Notes: generated by a model from the letters alone, not told the origin. A stretch of 64,000 nucleotides of DNA from Thiomonas delicata (GCF_900088825.1 NZ_LT592170.1:730590-794589), one strand, 5' to 3'; counted from the stretch's first letter, positions 24,728 to 34,175 are shown. Translations and numbers: made by a program.

Positions 24728-26952
24728 CAGAACCTCGCTTCCAGGCTCAGGTAGTAGCTGCGCGGCATGTTGAGATAGACATAGGGGTTGCTGGAACTGC
24801 CGCCGTAGCTCGTGTTGTAGGTCTTGTCGAGCAGGTTGTCGACGTTGAGCGAGACCGTGAGTTTCTGCAGCCCCAGGCCCTGCACCGTGTCGCCGCGGTC
24901 GAAGGTGTAGCGCAGGCTGGCGTTGGCCAGGGTGTGCGCCTGGATGGGCGAGGTGGCGCCGTTGGAATACACGTAGTACGACTCGCCCGCGTACTGCGCG
25001 CCGAGCGAAGCGCGCCACGGCCCCTGGGTGTAGATGCCGCCGACCGCCAAGGTCTGGTGCGGGGCATACGGGAAGGGTTTGTTGCTCGCGCGCAGCTGGG
25101 CGTTGAGCAGGCCGAGGTTGGCGTACATCGACCACATGCTGCTGAAACGGAAGTTGTTCTGCCAGGCGATGCCTTCGTTGACGGCGCTCCCCGCGTTCTG
25201 CAACTGGCTGCCCTGCTGGCCGCTGGGCAGGGTCACGTTCGTGGACAGGATGTAGTTCTGGAAGTCGACGCGGAACACGTCCACGCCGCCGCTCCAGATG
25301 CCGGCTTGATACAGCAGACCCATGTCGTAGGTCTTGGCCTGCTGCGGGTTCAGGTTGGGGTTGTAGGTGCCGGTGTAGTACTGGTTGTACTGCGGCGGCT
25401 GGGTGTTCTCGGTGTAGTTGGCGTAGGCGTGCAGGCCCTGCGCGAGCTTGTAGTTCACCCCCAGCGAAGGCATGGTGGTGCTGAAGTCGTTGTTGAACTG
25501 GCCGGGCTGATTCTGCGCCAGCGCCACATCGTTCGTGAAATCGCGGCTGACCTTGAGGTACTTCAACCCGCCCTGGACGACGAGGTCAGGCGTGGTGTTC
25601 CAGGTGAGGTTGAAATAGGGCTCGACCAGCTTGGTCGTCACCGGCTCGACATAGCTCGAACCCAGGTACTGGCCGCTGGTGCTGCTGAAGTACCGGCTGT
25701 CGTGCGTGGTGTCGTTGTTGTTGGTCCAGAGCCCGGCTTCCAGGCCCAGGGTGCTGGCCAGCGGCGTGTTCAGGCGCAGGATATTGCCCCAGCGCTTGGT
25801 GTCGTTGATGCCATGCGTCACGAACAGCCCGCCCGCGGGCGCGAACACTTTCTGCGCCACGCCGCTTGGAACCAGCAGGGTGGTGGACGCAGCAGCGCTG
25901 GCGCCGCCACCAAAGCCGTTGCCACGATAGAAGTAGAGCTGATCGGACAAGGTGGTCTGGCCGAAGGTGGCTTCGTACTTGGCGTAGCTCAACCAGTTCT
26001 GGTACTGGTTGTATTTGTAGGCCGGGGAATTGGGGTTGGGCTTGCCGTTGACCACCGTGGCGCCGCGGTTGCTGTTGCAGGTGTCGCCGTATGTGGCCAG
26101 GTCGGCCGCGGTGCAGCCGCCGTAATAGCCGAAGTTCTGGTTGTTCTGGCTGTAGAACAGCGTGAGTGCGCCGGGGCCGATCTGGCTCACGCTCTTGAAC
26201 AGGTACTGCTTCTGGTCGCTCGGGGTGTTGTCGAAATAGCCGTCGCTGTGGTTCTTGTTGGCATAGAGCCAGAAGGCCGTGGGGGCGCCGGTGCCGGCGC
26301 CGAGCAGGCCGGAGTTGAGCAGGACGCCTTCGTTGTAGGTGCCGAACGAGCCGTACCCGGCCAGCAGCGAGGCCGACATCTTCGGATCGGGGTTCAGGCT
26401 GTAGGTTTCCACCGATCCGCCGAACGCGGCCAGGCCGGGAATGGCCGCCGAGCCCGCGCCGGGGAAGTAGCGCGTGCCGGCAATCAGGCGCGTGGGAATG
26501 AACTCGTTGCTGTAGAAGGCGTAGCTGTCGTTGTCGTTGAGCGGAATGCCGTCCAGCGTCCAGTTGATCAGGCTCTTGTCGAAGCCGTTGATGTAGACGT
26601 TGTCGCCGTTCTGGCTGGAGCCGGTGCTGACCACCATCACATTGGGCATATTCGACAGCGCCTGGGTGAAGGAATCGGTCGGGTTGAGCAGCTGGAACTG
26701 GCCGGCGGTGATCGTGGTCTGGGCCTGGGTTGCGTCGGGGTTGAATTGCTGGATGGTGTCGAGCTGTTGCTGCGCAAGGTTGCCGACCGTGCCGGCGGGC
26801 GCCTGGAGGAAAAAGCCGCCGCTTGTTGCCGCGGCGGCCTGCCCCTGGGCCTGGACCTCGCCGAGGCTGGTCTGGGCTTGGGCAAGATGCGCACTGCCGA
26901 AGCACAGGGCCAGCGCGAGGGCAAGACGGGTGGGATGGCTGTGGATTTTCAT
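24727..26952 (-). CDS. TonB-dependent outer membrane receptor coupled to phoD
   Basis: 741 aa. Signal peptide MKIHSHPTRLALALALCFGSAHLAQA-Q. A plug domain follows (ITAGQFQLLNPTDSFTQALSNMPNVMV, then NGDNVYINGFDKSLINWTLDGIPLND), and a 22-strand barrel with short Tyr/Asn-rich strands ends in LSLEARF with the C-terminal Phe needed for outer membrane assembly. No siderophore-specific feature stands out. Coupling to phoD and the 11-bp repeat array in its promoter suggest uptake of a phosphate ester or its organic moiety; the substrate is inference. Confidence 0.92.
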   Translation of the reverse strand: MKIHSHPTRLALALALCFGSAHLAQAQTSLGEVQAQGQAAAATSGGFFLQAPAGTVGNLAQQQLDTIQQFNPDATQAQTTITAGQFQLLNPTDSFTQALSNMPNVMVVSTGSSQNGDNVYINGFDKSLINWTLDGIPLNDNDSYAFYSNEFIPTRLIAGTRYFPGAGSAAIPGLAAFGGSVETYSLNPDPKMSASLLAGYGSFGTYNEGVLLNSGLLGAGTGAPTAFWLYANKNHSDGYFDNTPSDQKQYLFKSVSQIGPGALTLFYSQNNQNFGYYGGCTAADLATYGDTCNSNRGATVVNGKPNPNSPAYKYNQYQNWLSYAKYEATFGQTTLSDQLYFYRGNGFGGGASAAASTTLLVPSGVAQKVFAPAGGLFVTHGINDTKRWGNILRLNTPLASTLGLEAGLWTNNNDTTHDSRYFSSTSGQYLGSSYVEPVTTKLVEPYFNLTWNTTPDLVVQGGLKYLKVSRDFTNDVALAQNQPGQFNNDFSTTMPSLGVNYKLAQGLHAYANYTENTQPPQYNQYYTGTYNPNLNPQQAKTYDMGLLYQAGIWSGGVDVFRVDFQNYILSTNVTLPSGQQGSQLQNAGSAVNEGIAWQNNFRFSSMWSMYANLGLLNAQLRASNKPFPYAPHQTLAVGGIYTQGPWRASLGAQYAGESYYVYSNGATSPIQAHTLANASLRYTFDRGDTVQGLGLQKLTVSLNVDNLLDKTYNTSYGGSSSNPYVYLNMPRSYYLSLEARF

Positions 26953-27253
26953 GGATGTCGTTGGGCGGCAAATGGAAACAAACGGCCATTCTTGAAACCG
27001 CGCGTGACGCCGCATTGACCGCCCGATGAAGATTGCATGACGTGGCGACCCTGCCACATGACCCACGTTGGGGGGCTTGCGCCGCGCAGGCCGCGAACCT
27101 CCGGACGCTGCGCAGCCGAGCGCGGCTGCGACATCCATCGACAGGCCAAGATCCCCGCATTTGGGGGGTGGGGCCGCAGACACGTCCGATGGCCTGTGAG
27201 GGTGGGCTATGCTTTGAGTCCCTCAAGCGTCAATCTCACAAGGAGTGTCCGAC
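26953..27253. other. divergent promoter region, receptor/phoD versus small protein
   Basis: 301 bases. The first 90 hold the 11-bp repeat array and a putative -10 for the minus-strand receptor operon. The remainder up to 27235 shows no gene; AAGGAG at 27240-27245 is the ribosome-binding site of the plus-strand small gene. Confidence 0.6.
27004..27042 (-). promoter_or_regulatory. tandem Pho-box-like array upstream of receptor-phoD operon
   Basis: Four half-sites read on the plus strand as TGAC (27005), TGAC (27016), TGAA (27027) and TGAC (27038), spaced exactly 11 bp. On the minus strand each gives a TCA core as in CTGTCAT. A putative -10, AAGAAT (26993-26988), lies 10 bases beyond the nearest half-site, as in PhoB-activated promoters. 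The outer positions of each half-site are degenerate. Confidence 0.65.
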
Positions 27254-27556
27254 ATGGAGGGCATCAAAACAGAATTTCCCGGGGAATTGGATCGTTTGTG
27301 CCTGCGCATCGAGAACGCCGCCGACGCCAATCTGGCGCGCTGGATGGTGGAGCAGGCCGGTGTGGAGAGCATTCGCGCCGCGGCTTTCGAGCTGACCTCG
27401 CGCAAGAAGCCCAAGCCGGCGAAGGTGGCGCAGGCGCTCGACATGCGGGTGCCTGATGGGCTGGCGCACGACGCGCAGGTGTCGTCGCAATTCGACCATG
27501 CCTGGGCCGGGCCGTTGCGCCGGGCCGGCATGTTGCGCGCGCAGGCGCGGCACTGA
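27254..27556 (+). CDS. hypothetical protein
   Basis: 100 aa from ATG 27254, chosen because AAGGAG lies 8 bases before it (a GTG at 27245 overlaps that site). Soluble, charged; an acidic helical first half (MEGIKTEFPGELDRLCLRIENAADANLARWMVEQAG) and a basic middle (ELTSRKKPKPAKVAQALDM). No domain recognised. It is divergent from the receptor-phoD operon and convergent with the YncE-phosphatase gene. Confidence 0.55.
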   Translation: MEGIKTEFPGELDRLCLRIENAADANLARWMVEQAGVESIRAAAFELTSRKKPKPAKVAQALDMRVPDGLAHDAQVSSQFDHAWAGPLRRAGMLRAQARH

Positions 27557-27686
27557 GCGCCCCCCAGGCCGCCGCTATGCAGCGGCCGCCCCCCGAAGGG
27601 GATGGGCAAACTTGGGCTGGTCCTGCGTTTTCTCATGGGGCCGAACGCGCGGGCGGGTGACCTGCGCCGCGCGGCTGGCGCCGGCC

Positions 27687-30386
27687 TCAGTCGTCGGCGT
27701 CTTTTCCGGCGATCAGGCTCGAGACCGGACGGTGCTGCCGCGCGGCCAGGGCCTGCACATGGGCCAGCATCGCGGCATAGGCTTGCGGGCCCTTGGTCGC
27801 CAGCCAGACTTGGCGCATCTGCTCGGGCCCGCTGATTTTCAGCAATTCGGTGGGCGTGTAGCGCCGCGCGGCTTCCGGCGACTGGGCGGCCAGGCGCATG
27901 TCGCCGGGCACCTGCGCCACCGGCATCGCGGCGAAAGGCGAGTCGGCCGGACACGTGCCGGGGTTGCGCTGCAGCGCGAATTCCATCGGCAGCACCTGGG
28001 TCTGCGCAGCGTCCGGGTGTACCCGCCAGATGCCGTCCAGCACATGGGCGTTGGCATCCCACTGCGACATCGGCGCAATGCCGGCCACGGCTTCGATGGT
28101 GCGCAGCAGGTCCACCTGCGACAGGTGCCGCGTCACCAGCATTCCCGGCTTGACCCATGGCCCCGCGGCCACCGCGAAGGTACGGTGCGCGTCGATGTGG
28201 TCGGCGCCGGATTGCGCGTCGTCCTCGGTCAGCAGCACCAGGGTGTGTTTCCACTGCGGCAGGCGCGAGACGGCGTGGATGACCTGCGCCGTGGCCAGGT
28301 CGTTGTTGGCGACGTAGCTGTCGGGGCTGGGCAGGCAGGGCGCGCGGCCGGCGGTGTGGTCGTCCGGCAGCCAGATGTAGAGCACGCGTGGCAGAGGGTG
28401 GGCGCGCAGCCATTCTTGCGCGATGGCGGCGCGGTCGGTGTCGAGCACCAGGCGGTCCCAGGCCGGGTAGTCCACCGCGAGGTGCTGGCGCAGCGCGGGC
28501 GAGATGTCGCCGATCCTGTTGCGCGAGGCGAATTCGCCGAAGTCCTCGAAGCTCACATGGTGCGCCAGCAGGTCGTTGAACAGGAACAGGCGGGCCGGGT
28601 AGGTGATCCAGGGATTGCTCCAGTGGCCCAGCGCCGAGAGGCTCTGGTAAATCGCGTGCGGGTTGCGCGCGCCGCGGGCGTCGGGCGCCAGCGACTGCGT
28701 CCAGCCCGAGTTGGCGATGTAGCCGCGGTCGGAGTAGTACAGCGGCCAGGTGCGCTGCACGACGTCCGAGTCGGAGCCGGCGGTGGTCCACTGGTGGCCC
28801 TGCGAGGTGACCTCGCCGTCGGCGTAGAAATGGACGAACAGCGCACCGTGCTCCGCCATCGTGTACAGGTTGGGCAGTTCGCGCGGGCCGTAGAGGTCGA
28901 GCTTGGGATCGGCCCATGGGCCCGCGCCGGGATACTTGCCCAGGGCCTCGTCGAAGGTCTTGTTCTCGCGCAGGATGAACACGACGTGGCGGATATGCCC
29001 GTGCAGCCAGGCGGTGGCGCGGGCGTTGGCGGCGGCCAGCACCCGGCGCTGCGCGGCGCCGAAACCGTTGTGGTCCAGGGCCTGCCGTGTCCACGCCGCG
29101 GCGTGCGCGGGCAGCTCGCGCAGGTCCACGCGCTGCAGCAGGCCGTGCATGAAATCGCCTACCCACTGGTGATGCACGTTCGGCCCGCTGCCCATGCCCT
29201 TGGCGCTCACGACGTCAAGCGCGTCGTTCTGCACGGCCAGGGACGTGGGGTACCAGCCGGTGGGAACGAGCGCGACGCGGCGGCCGGTTTTCAGGTCGTA
29301 GATCGCCACGTCGTCGTTGCCGGCATTGGCCACGAACAGCCGGCCGTTGGCGACCGCCAGCGCGTCGGGATAGCTGCCGGGCGGCGCTCCCGGGTACGGC
29401 GCGTCGTCGATGCTGCGCACCGCCTTGAGGCTGCGGGTGTCGACGGCGACGATGCGGTCGAGGTTGGCGTCGGCCACCCACACCAGCGGCGTGCCCGGCT
29501 GCGCCGCCAGCGCGGTGGGATGCGCGCCCGCGCCGGCGCTTCGCGGCCCCAGCACGGGACCGGTGGGCACTTCGCCCAGCACCTTCCACGCGGCGCGGTC
29601 GATCACCGTCACGCCGTTGCCGCCCCAGTCGCTGACCACCAGGCGGCGGGCGCCGTCGGCCAGGGCCACGGCATAGGGATAGCTGCCCGCGTGGAGATAG
29701 GCGGTCGCTCCGCTTTGCAGGTCGATGCGCGCCACGCTGTTGCTCAGCATGCCGCTCACATAGGCATGGCGCCCGCGTGGGCCGATCACCACGCTGTCGG
29801 GGTAGAAGTGGCGCGGCTGCTGCCAGTTGCCGGCGTATTGGTAAGGGTACTGGCTGCGGGGGAAGGGCTGCCATTGCAGGGCGTAGCGGCGCACCAGGCG
29901 CAGCGTGCCGCCCTGGCGGCGCAGGGCCAGCAGATCGTCGCTGTCGCCGCCTGTGGCGTAGAGCGTGCCGTCCGGGCCCGCCGCCAGGCCCTGGAACAGG
30001 CTCTGGCCCTTGATGGTGCCGGCGTCGCCTTCGTCCTCCGCGGCGCCGGGCTTGCCTTGCGCCACCGTGGCGCCCGGCGCCGCGCGCCGGCCTTCCTTGG
30101 TCTTCAGCGTGGCGATGCCGCCTTGCGGCGCCAGATCGCCTGCCGCGTACAGGCGCAGGCTCTGCGCCTTGTTCGCGCCACCGTCGAGCACGGCCAGGAC
30201 ATCGCCGCTCGCGACGACCTGGGTGGGGAAGTTGGGCGTGGCGGCCACGTCGCCGACCGGGGCGAGAACACGCCCGCTGGGCAGCACGGCCTGGGGTGGG
30301 TCGGCAGCCCAGGCCGGCACCGGCGCCAACGTCAGCGCTGCCGCGAGAACACGATGCCAGAGTCCTGCGCCGGTTTTCGTCTGCAT
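27687..30386 (-). CDS. bifunctional YncE-type beta-propeller/alkaline phosphatase-like phosphoesterase
   Basis: 899 aa with a Sec signal (cleavage near AWA-AD, about 22). Residues 40-420 are a YncE-like seven-bladed propeller (VIGPRGRHAYVSGMLSNSVARIDLQSG, VSDWGGNGVTVIDRAAW, VANAGNDDVAIYDLKTGR). The C-terminal half is a phosphoesterase-family (PF04185-like) catalytic domain: HVVFILRENKTFDEALGKYPG with the nucleophile region ENKTFD, VTSQGHQWTTAGSDSDVVQR, YIWLPDDHTAGR and LTEDDAQSGADHIDAHRT supplying metal ligands. It should release phosphate in the periplasm. GGGGAGA precedes the ATG at 30386. It is the last gene of the uptake operon. Confidence 0.9.
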   Translation of the reverse strand: MQTKTGAGLWHRVLAAALTLAPVPAWAADPPQAVLPSGRVLAPVGDVAATPNFPTQVVASGDVLAVLDGGANKAQSLRLYAAGDLAPQGGIATLKTKEGRRAAPGATVAQGKPGAAEDEGDAGTIKGQSLFQGLAAGPDGTLYATGGDSDDLLALRRQGGTLRLVRRYALQWQPFPRSQYPYQYAGNWQQPRHFYPDSVVIGPRGRHAYVSGMLSNSVARIDLQSGATAYLHAGSYPYAVALADGARRLVVSDWGGNGVTVIDRAAWKVLGEVPTGPVLGPRSAGAGAHPTALAAQPGTPLVWVADANLDRIVAVDTRSLKAVRSIDDAPYPGAPPGSYPDALAVANGRLFVANAGNDDVAIYDLKTGRRVALVPTGWYPTSLAVQNDALDVVSAKGMGSGPNVHHQWVGDFMHGLLQRVDLRELPAHAAAWTRQALDHNGFGAAQRRVLAAANARATAWLHGHIRHVVFILRENKTFDEALGKYPGAGPWADPKLDLYGPRELPNLYTMAEHGALFVHFYADGEVTSQGHQWTTAGSDSDVVQRTWPLYYSDRGYIANSGWTQSLAPDARGARNPHAIYQSLSALGHWSNPWITYPARLFLFNDLLAHHVSFEDFGEFASRNRIGDISPALRQHLAVDYPAWDRLVLDTDRAAIAQEWLRAHPLPRVLYIWLPDDHTAGRAPCLPSPDSYVANNDLATAQVIHAVSRLPQWKHTLVLLTEDDAQSGADHIDAHRTFAVAAGPWVKPGMLVTRHLSQVDLLRTIEAVAGIAPMSQWDANAHVLDGIWRVHPDAAQTQVLPMEFALQRNPGTCPADSPFAAMPVAQVPGDMRLAAQSPEAARRYTPTELLKISGPEQMRQVWLATKGPQAYAAMLAHVQALAARQHRPVSSLIAGKDADD

Positions 30387-30421
30387 GTCGAATCTCCCCC
30401 AGCGTCCGTCCGGCGCCGGAT

Positions 30422-30583
30422 TCAGTGGCCTTGCCACACGCTGGCGGCGATGAGGGCCGCCACCAGCACCCAGCCGCTGGCGGCCGGCGCCCAGCGGGCG
30501 ACCGTCCAGGCCAGTAGCACCGCCGCCGCCACCGACGCGATATTGCGCACGTCGCCGAAAATCAGTTGCATGACTTTTTTCAT
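30422..30583 (-). CDS. 53-residue membrane protein of the uptake operon
   Basis: 53 aa: MKKVMQLIF, then two hydrophobic stretches (IASVAAAVLLAWTVARW and GWVLVAALIAASVW) separated by a short polar turn, ending in WQGH. Its ATG overlaps the stop of the FTR1-like gene as ATGA, which strongly supports that it is translated. No family recognised. It could be a small partner or assembly factor of the preceding membrane protein. Confidence 0.7.
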   Translation of the reverse strand: MKKVMQLIFGDVRNIASVAAAVLLAWTVARWAPAASGWVLVAALIAASVWQGH

Positions 30584-31323
30584 GCGCCCGCTCCTTGCAC
30601 GCCGGCCATGGGCACGCGCAGCTTGAACGCCGCGAGGCGCCCGGCCACCACGTACACCGCGAACAGGAGCAGCAGCGTGGCGTCGCCCAGCGGCCACACC
30701 TGGGCTTCGCCCAGCAGCCCGCCCAGGCTCCAGAAGGTGCCGAACGACAGCAGCGCGCACGCCACGGTGAACTTGAGGGTGTTCTCCGGCACCTTGGTGA
30801 GCGGCTTGCGCAGCACCAGGCCCACGGCAATCACGGCCAGCAAGGCCGCCAGCGCGCTGGCGGTGGCCTGGCCGTAGCTGATGGTGCGTCCGAGCGCCAC
30901 CACCAGCAGCCACACCTCCAGACCTTCGAGCAGCACGCCCTTGAAGGCCACGGCCCAGGCCACGCGGGTTTCGGCGTGGTCGATGGCCTTGCGCGTCTCG
31001 GCGAACTCCGCGGCTTCGTCGTGCAGCCTGGTGCGCCCGGCGTAGCGGCGAATGGCCTTGACGTACCAGCGCAGCCCGAACAGCAGCAGGAATAGGCCGA
31101 TGGCGGCGCGGATCAGGCCGATGTCGGCCTGCACCACGGCCAGGCCGATGCCGGTGACCGCGATCAGCCCCGCCACCACCGCCAGCGCCGCCAGCGCCGC
31201 GCCTGCGGCGCGCGCCCAGCCGATGGTCAGCGCCACCGCCAACACGATCGTGAAAGCCTCCACCCATTCGACGCCGGACGCCAGAAAAATCGCGCCCATC
31301 CCGCCCCATTGCGTTGCATTCAT
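30580..31323 (-). CDS. FTR1-like (COG4280-type) integral membrane protein with two ExxE motifs
   Basis: 247 aa, about seven membrane helices. Two ExxE motifs occur in membrane helices, E19-W-V-E22 in ASGVEWVEAFTIVLAVAL and E133-G-L-E136 in GVLLEGLEVWLLVVALG, an arrangement like the paired RExxE motifs of FTR1/EfeU iron permeases but lacking the Arg. Between them is a charged loop rich in His, Asp and Glu (RLHDEAAEFAETRKAIDHAETR). It resembles the uncharacterised COG4280 group as I remember it. A metal or anion transport role is inferred. It overlaps both neighbours by ATGA. Confidence 0.75.
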   Translation of the reverse strand: MNATQWGGMGAIFLASGVEWVEAFTIVLAVALTIGWARAAGAALAALAVVAGLIAVTGIGLAVVQADIGLIRAAIGLFLLLFGLRWYVKAIRRYAGRTRLHDEAAEFAETRKAIDHAETRVAWAVAFKGVLLEGLEVWLLVVALGRTISYGQATASALAALLAVIAVGLVLRKPLTKVPENTLKFTVACALLSFGTFWSLGGLLGEAQVWPLGDATLLLLFAVYVVAGRLAAFKLRVPMAGVQGAGA

Positions 31324-32399
31324 GCCGCCACGTCCTCCGTTGTCGTGCTGGTTTCGGGGAAAAGAAAAACCTGTGCCGCGCCGATGCGCAGATCCAGCAT
31401 GCCGTCCGCCGGACGCGCCGTGGCGGGCAGCCGAAGCTGGACGCCATGCAGGTCCACGCGCCATTCGTCGCGCTCGCCGGCCGGGCGCCGACCGAGCACG
31501 CGCGCACGCACCGGCCAGTACGCCTGGGCGCCGTTTTCGGCGTCGTCCGCGCGCAGCGCGGAGGCCCGAAGATACAGCGCGTAGCCGCCGTCGACCTGGC
31601 CGGCGAGCTGGGGCGGCGCGTCGACCACGCCCCACGGCGCGTGCAGCCGGCCCGCGCGCAATGTGGCGGGCCAGGGGCCGTGCGCACCGGTGAAGCGGGC
31701 GACGAAGGCGGTCTGCGGTTTGTGCAGTAGGTCCATCGGCGCGCTCAACTGCAGCAGCCGGCCTTGCGCCATCACGCCGACGCGGTCGGCCAGCGCCAGC
31801 GCCTCGTGGTGGTCGTGGGTGATGTACAGCGCGCTGATGCCGTGTTCGCGCACCACCTCGCCGATGAGGTCGCGCAGCTCCTCGCGCAGGCCGGCGTCCA
31901 GGTTCGACAGCGGCTCGTCGCACAGCAGCAGGCGCGGCTTGCCCACCAGCGCCCGCGCCAACGCCACGCGCTGCTGCTGCCCGCCCGAGAGGGCGTGCGG
32001 GTGGCGCTCGGCCAACTCGCCCAGGCCCACCTGGCCGAGCATGTGTCGCGCACGTTCGCGCGACGCCCCGCGCCCGAGCCGATGCAGCGGCAGCGCCACG
32101 TTGTCCAGCGCGGTGAGGTGGGGCCACAGCGCGTAGTCCTGGAACACCATGCCGAGCTGGCGTTGCTCGGGCGGCAGCCAGGCGCCGCCAGCGGCGTCCA
32201 CGACCCGCCCGCCCAGGCGCATCGCGCCGCCGTCCAGGCGTTCCAGCCCCGCCACCAGGCGCAGCAGGGTGGTCTTGCCCGATCCGGAGGGGCCGAGCAG
32301 GCAGAGGATTTCTCCGGCCTGCAATTGCAGGCTCACATGGTGCAAAGCCGTGATGGCGCCGTAGCGCTTGTGCGCGGAATCGATGTGCAGCAAGGTCAT
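31320..32399 (-). CDS. ABC transporter ATPase (Fe3+/organophosphonate/polyamine import class)
   Basis: 359 aa. Walker A GPSGSGKTT (about 38-46), Q-loop VFQDYALWPHLTALDNVALPL, signature LSGGQQQRVALARALV, Walker B LLLCDEPLSNLD and H-loop ITHDHHEALALADR. After residue 235 a C-terminal TOBE-like domain of about 110 residues follows, as in FbpC, PotA and AEP-type importers. It starts 2 bases after the permease stop and its stop overlaps the next gene. It energises import by the fused permease. Confidence 0.93.
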   Translation of the reverse strand: MTLLHIDSAHKRYGAITALHHVSLQLQAGEILCLLGPSGSGKTTLLRLVAGLERLDGGAMRLGGRVVDAAGGAWLPPEQRQLGMVFQDYALWPHLTALDNVALPLHRLGRGASRERARHMLGQVGLGELAERHPHALSGGQQQRVALARALVGKPRLLLCDEPLSNLDAGLREELRDLIGEVVREHGISALYITHDHHEALALADRVGVMAQGRLLQLSAPMDLLHKPQTAFVARFTGAHGPWPATLRAGRLHAPWGVVDAPPQLAGQVDGGYALYLRASALRADDAENGAQAYWPVRARVLGRRPAGERDEWRVDLHGVQLRLPATARPADGMLDLRIGAAQVFLFPETSTTTEDVAA

Positions 32400-32401
32400 G
32401 A

Positions 32402-34117
32402 TCAGGTCCGGTTCGACACACCCAGCTGACGCCATGCCGCTGGCGTCAGGCGCTGGTACGCCCAGTGCGCCAGCAGCGCGAAGGCCAGCAGCACCGCCAT
32501 GCCCAGCACCTGCAGCAGCGCCTGCTGGTGCAGCTGAAATCCCCCCGCGTACTGCAGCAGGGCCACGGCCAGCGGCGGATGGCCGGCCGGATAGAGCAGC
32601 TCGGACGCCGGCATTTCGAACGCGATGGTCAGCACCGCCAGCAGCCAGGCGTAGAACAGCGGGCCGGCCAGCAGCGGCAGGTGCACATGGCGCAGGGTCT
32701 GCCCGCGCGATAGCCCGTGCACCCGCGCCGCGTCGCCCAGCGCGCGGTGCAGTTGCGCCACCGGCCCGAGCAGCACGCGGCTGGACGCCGGCACCGCCAG
32801 CGCCACATAGGCCATGCCCAGCAGCAGGCTGCCGCCATACAGCGGCGCGTAGGGCTGGTTGTAGGCCTGCAGATACGCGGCGGCCAGCACGATGAGCGGC
32901 AGCGCCATCATCGCCAGCAGCACGGTGTCCAGTGCGCGGCCGAGGCGCCCCGGCCGCGCGATCAACCACGCCACCGGCAGCGCGATCAGCACCGTGGCGC
33001 TGGCGGCGGCGAGCGCCAGCTCGAGCGAATACGCCACGGCCGCGAGAAGCGGCGGCAGCGCGCGGGCGATCTGCGCCCAGCCGCCTTGCGGCCACGCCAC
33101 CCCCAGCGCCGCCAGCGTGGGAACCACCAGCGCGAACAAGCCCAGCGCCAGCAGCAGAGCGGCGTGCACCGCCTTGGGCGCGGGGCGCAGGCGCACGCGC
33201 GCGGCGGGGCGATGTTTGGAGCCCAGGGTCTGGTGCAGGGCTGCGCGCCGCCCCACCAGCCCTTGCAGACCCATGGCCGGCAGCACCAGCGCCAGCAGCA
33301 GCCAGGCCGTGGCGGCGGCCAGCGGGAAGTTCAGCGGCATGCCGTTGACCGCCTGATAGATGGCGTAGGTGCCCATGGTGAAGCCGCTGCTGGCGCCCAG
33401 CGTGGCCACCACCGCGAAGTTGCGCAGCGACTCGGCATAGGCGATGGCGAATCCCGCCGCCAGCGCCGGCAGCAGCGCGGCCAGCGCCAGGCGCAGGCGC
33501 CAGGCACGCGACAGGCCGTGCACGCGCGCGGCTTCCTGCAACGCGGCGCTGCTGTTCTGCAGACTGCCCTGGGTGACGAGATAGACGTAGGGCATGGTCT
33601 TGAGCGCCAGGGTGATGACGATGCCCGCTGGCCCGAGCAGCAGCTGCGCCAGGCGCAGGGCGGCCGGCCAGTGCGCCAGCGGGCCGATGGGCGCGGCCAG
33701 CAGCATCCAGCCCGAGGCGAGGAAAAAGTCCGGGAAGATCAGCAGCAGCCACACGCCGGCTTCGATCCAGCCGCGCGCCGGCAGGTCGGTGCGCACGCGC
33801 AGCCAGGCCAGCCAGGCGCCCAGCGGCAGCGCCAGCGCGCCCACCAGCAGCGCCACCCACAGCGAGTTCCACAGCGCGTGCAGCGCGTAGCCCTGCGCCG
33901 CCTGTCGCAGCGGGGCGAGGGTCATGCGCAAGTCGCCCTGCAGCACATGGGGCATCCAGGCCGAGAGCAAAAAACCCAGCAGGGGATAGGCCCACAACGC
34001 CGCGAAGGCCAGCGCCGCCAGCAGCAGCCCGGCGCGCACGGCCCAGCGGCGCAGCAGCGCGCGCGGCCATGCGGCATGCTGCGGCACGGTCAGCGTGTCG
34101 GTCTCGGACAGCCACAT
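32402..34117 (-). CDS. fused two-domain ABC permease (FbpB/AEP-transporter type)
   Basis: 571 aa with about 12 membrane helices, two permease domains in one chain. EAA loops are LQEAARVHGLSRAWRLRLALAALLPALAAG (about 200) and LGDAARVHGLSRGQTLRHVHLPLLAGPLFY (about 475). This arrangement is found in ferric iron (FbpB/AfuB), thiamine (ThiP) and 2-aminoethylphosphonate importers, so sequence class alone does not settle the substrate. It lies between binding-protein and ATPase genes. The ATG at 34117 is 58 bases from the binding-protein stop. Confidence 0.92.
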   Translation of the reverse strand: MWLSETDTLTVPQHAAWPRALLRRWAVRAGLLLAALAFAALWAYPLLGFLLSAWMPHVLQGDLRMTLAPLRQAAQGYALHALWNSLWVALLVGALALPLGAWLAWLRVRTDLPARGWIEAGVWLLLIFPDFFLASGWMLLAAPIGPLAHWPAALRLAQLLLGPAGIVITLALKTMPYVYLVTQGSLQNSSAALQEAARVHGLSRAWRLRLALAALLPALAAGFAIAYAESLRNFAVVATLGASSGFTMGTYAIYQAVNGMPLNFPLAAATAWLLLALVLPAMGLQGLVGRRAALHQTLGSKHRPAARVRLRPAPKAVHAALLLALGLFALVVPTLAALGVAWPQGGWAQIARALPPLLAAVAYSLELALAAASATVLIALPVAWLIARPGRLGRALDTVLLAMMALPLIVLAAAYLQAYNQPYAPLYGGSLLLGMAYVALAVPASSRVLLGPVAQLHRALGDAARVHGLSRGQTLRHVHLPLLAGPLFYAWLLAVLTIAFEMPASELLYPAGHPPLAVALLQYAGGFQLHQQALLQVLGMAVLLAFALLAHWAYQRLTPAAWRQLGVSNRT

Positions 34118-34175
34118 CGTCGGGAATCCAGGAGGTTGAGGCGTCGGGGGCGTGGCGAGGAACCGGGCGGCGGTC

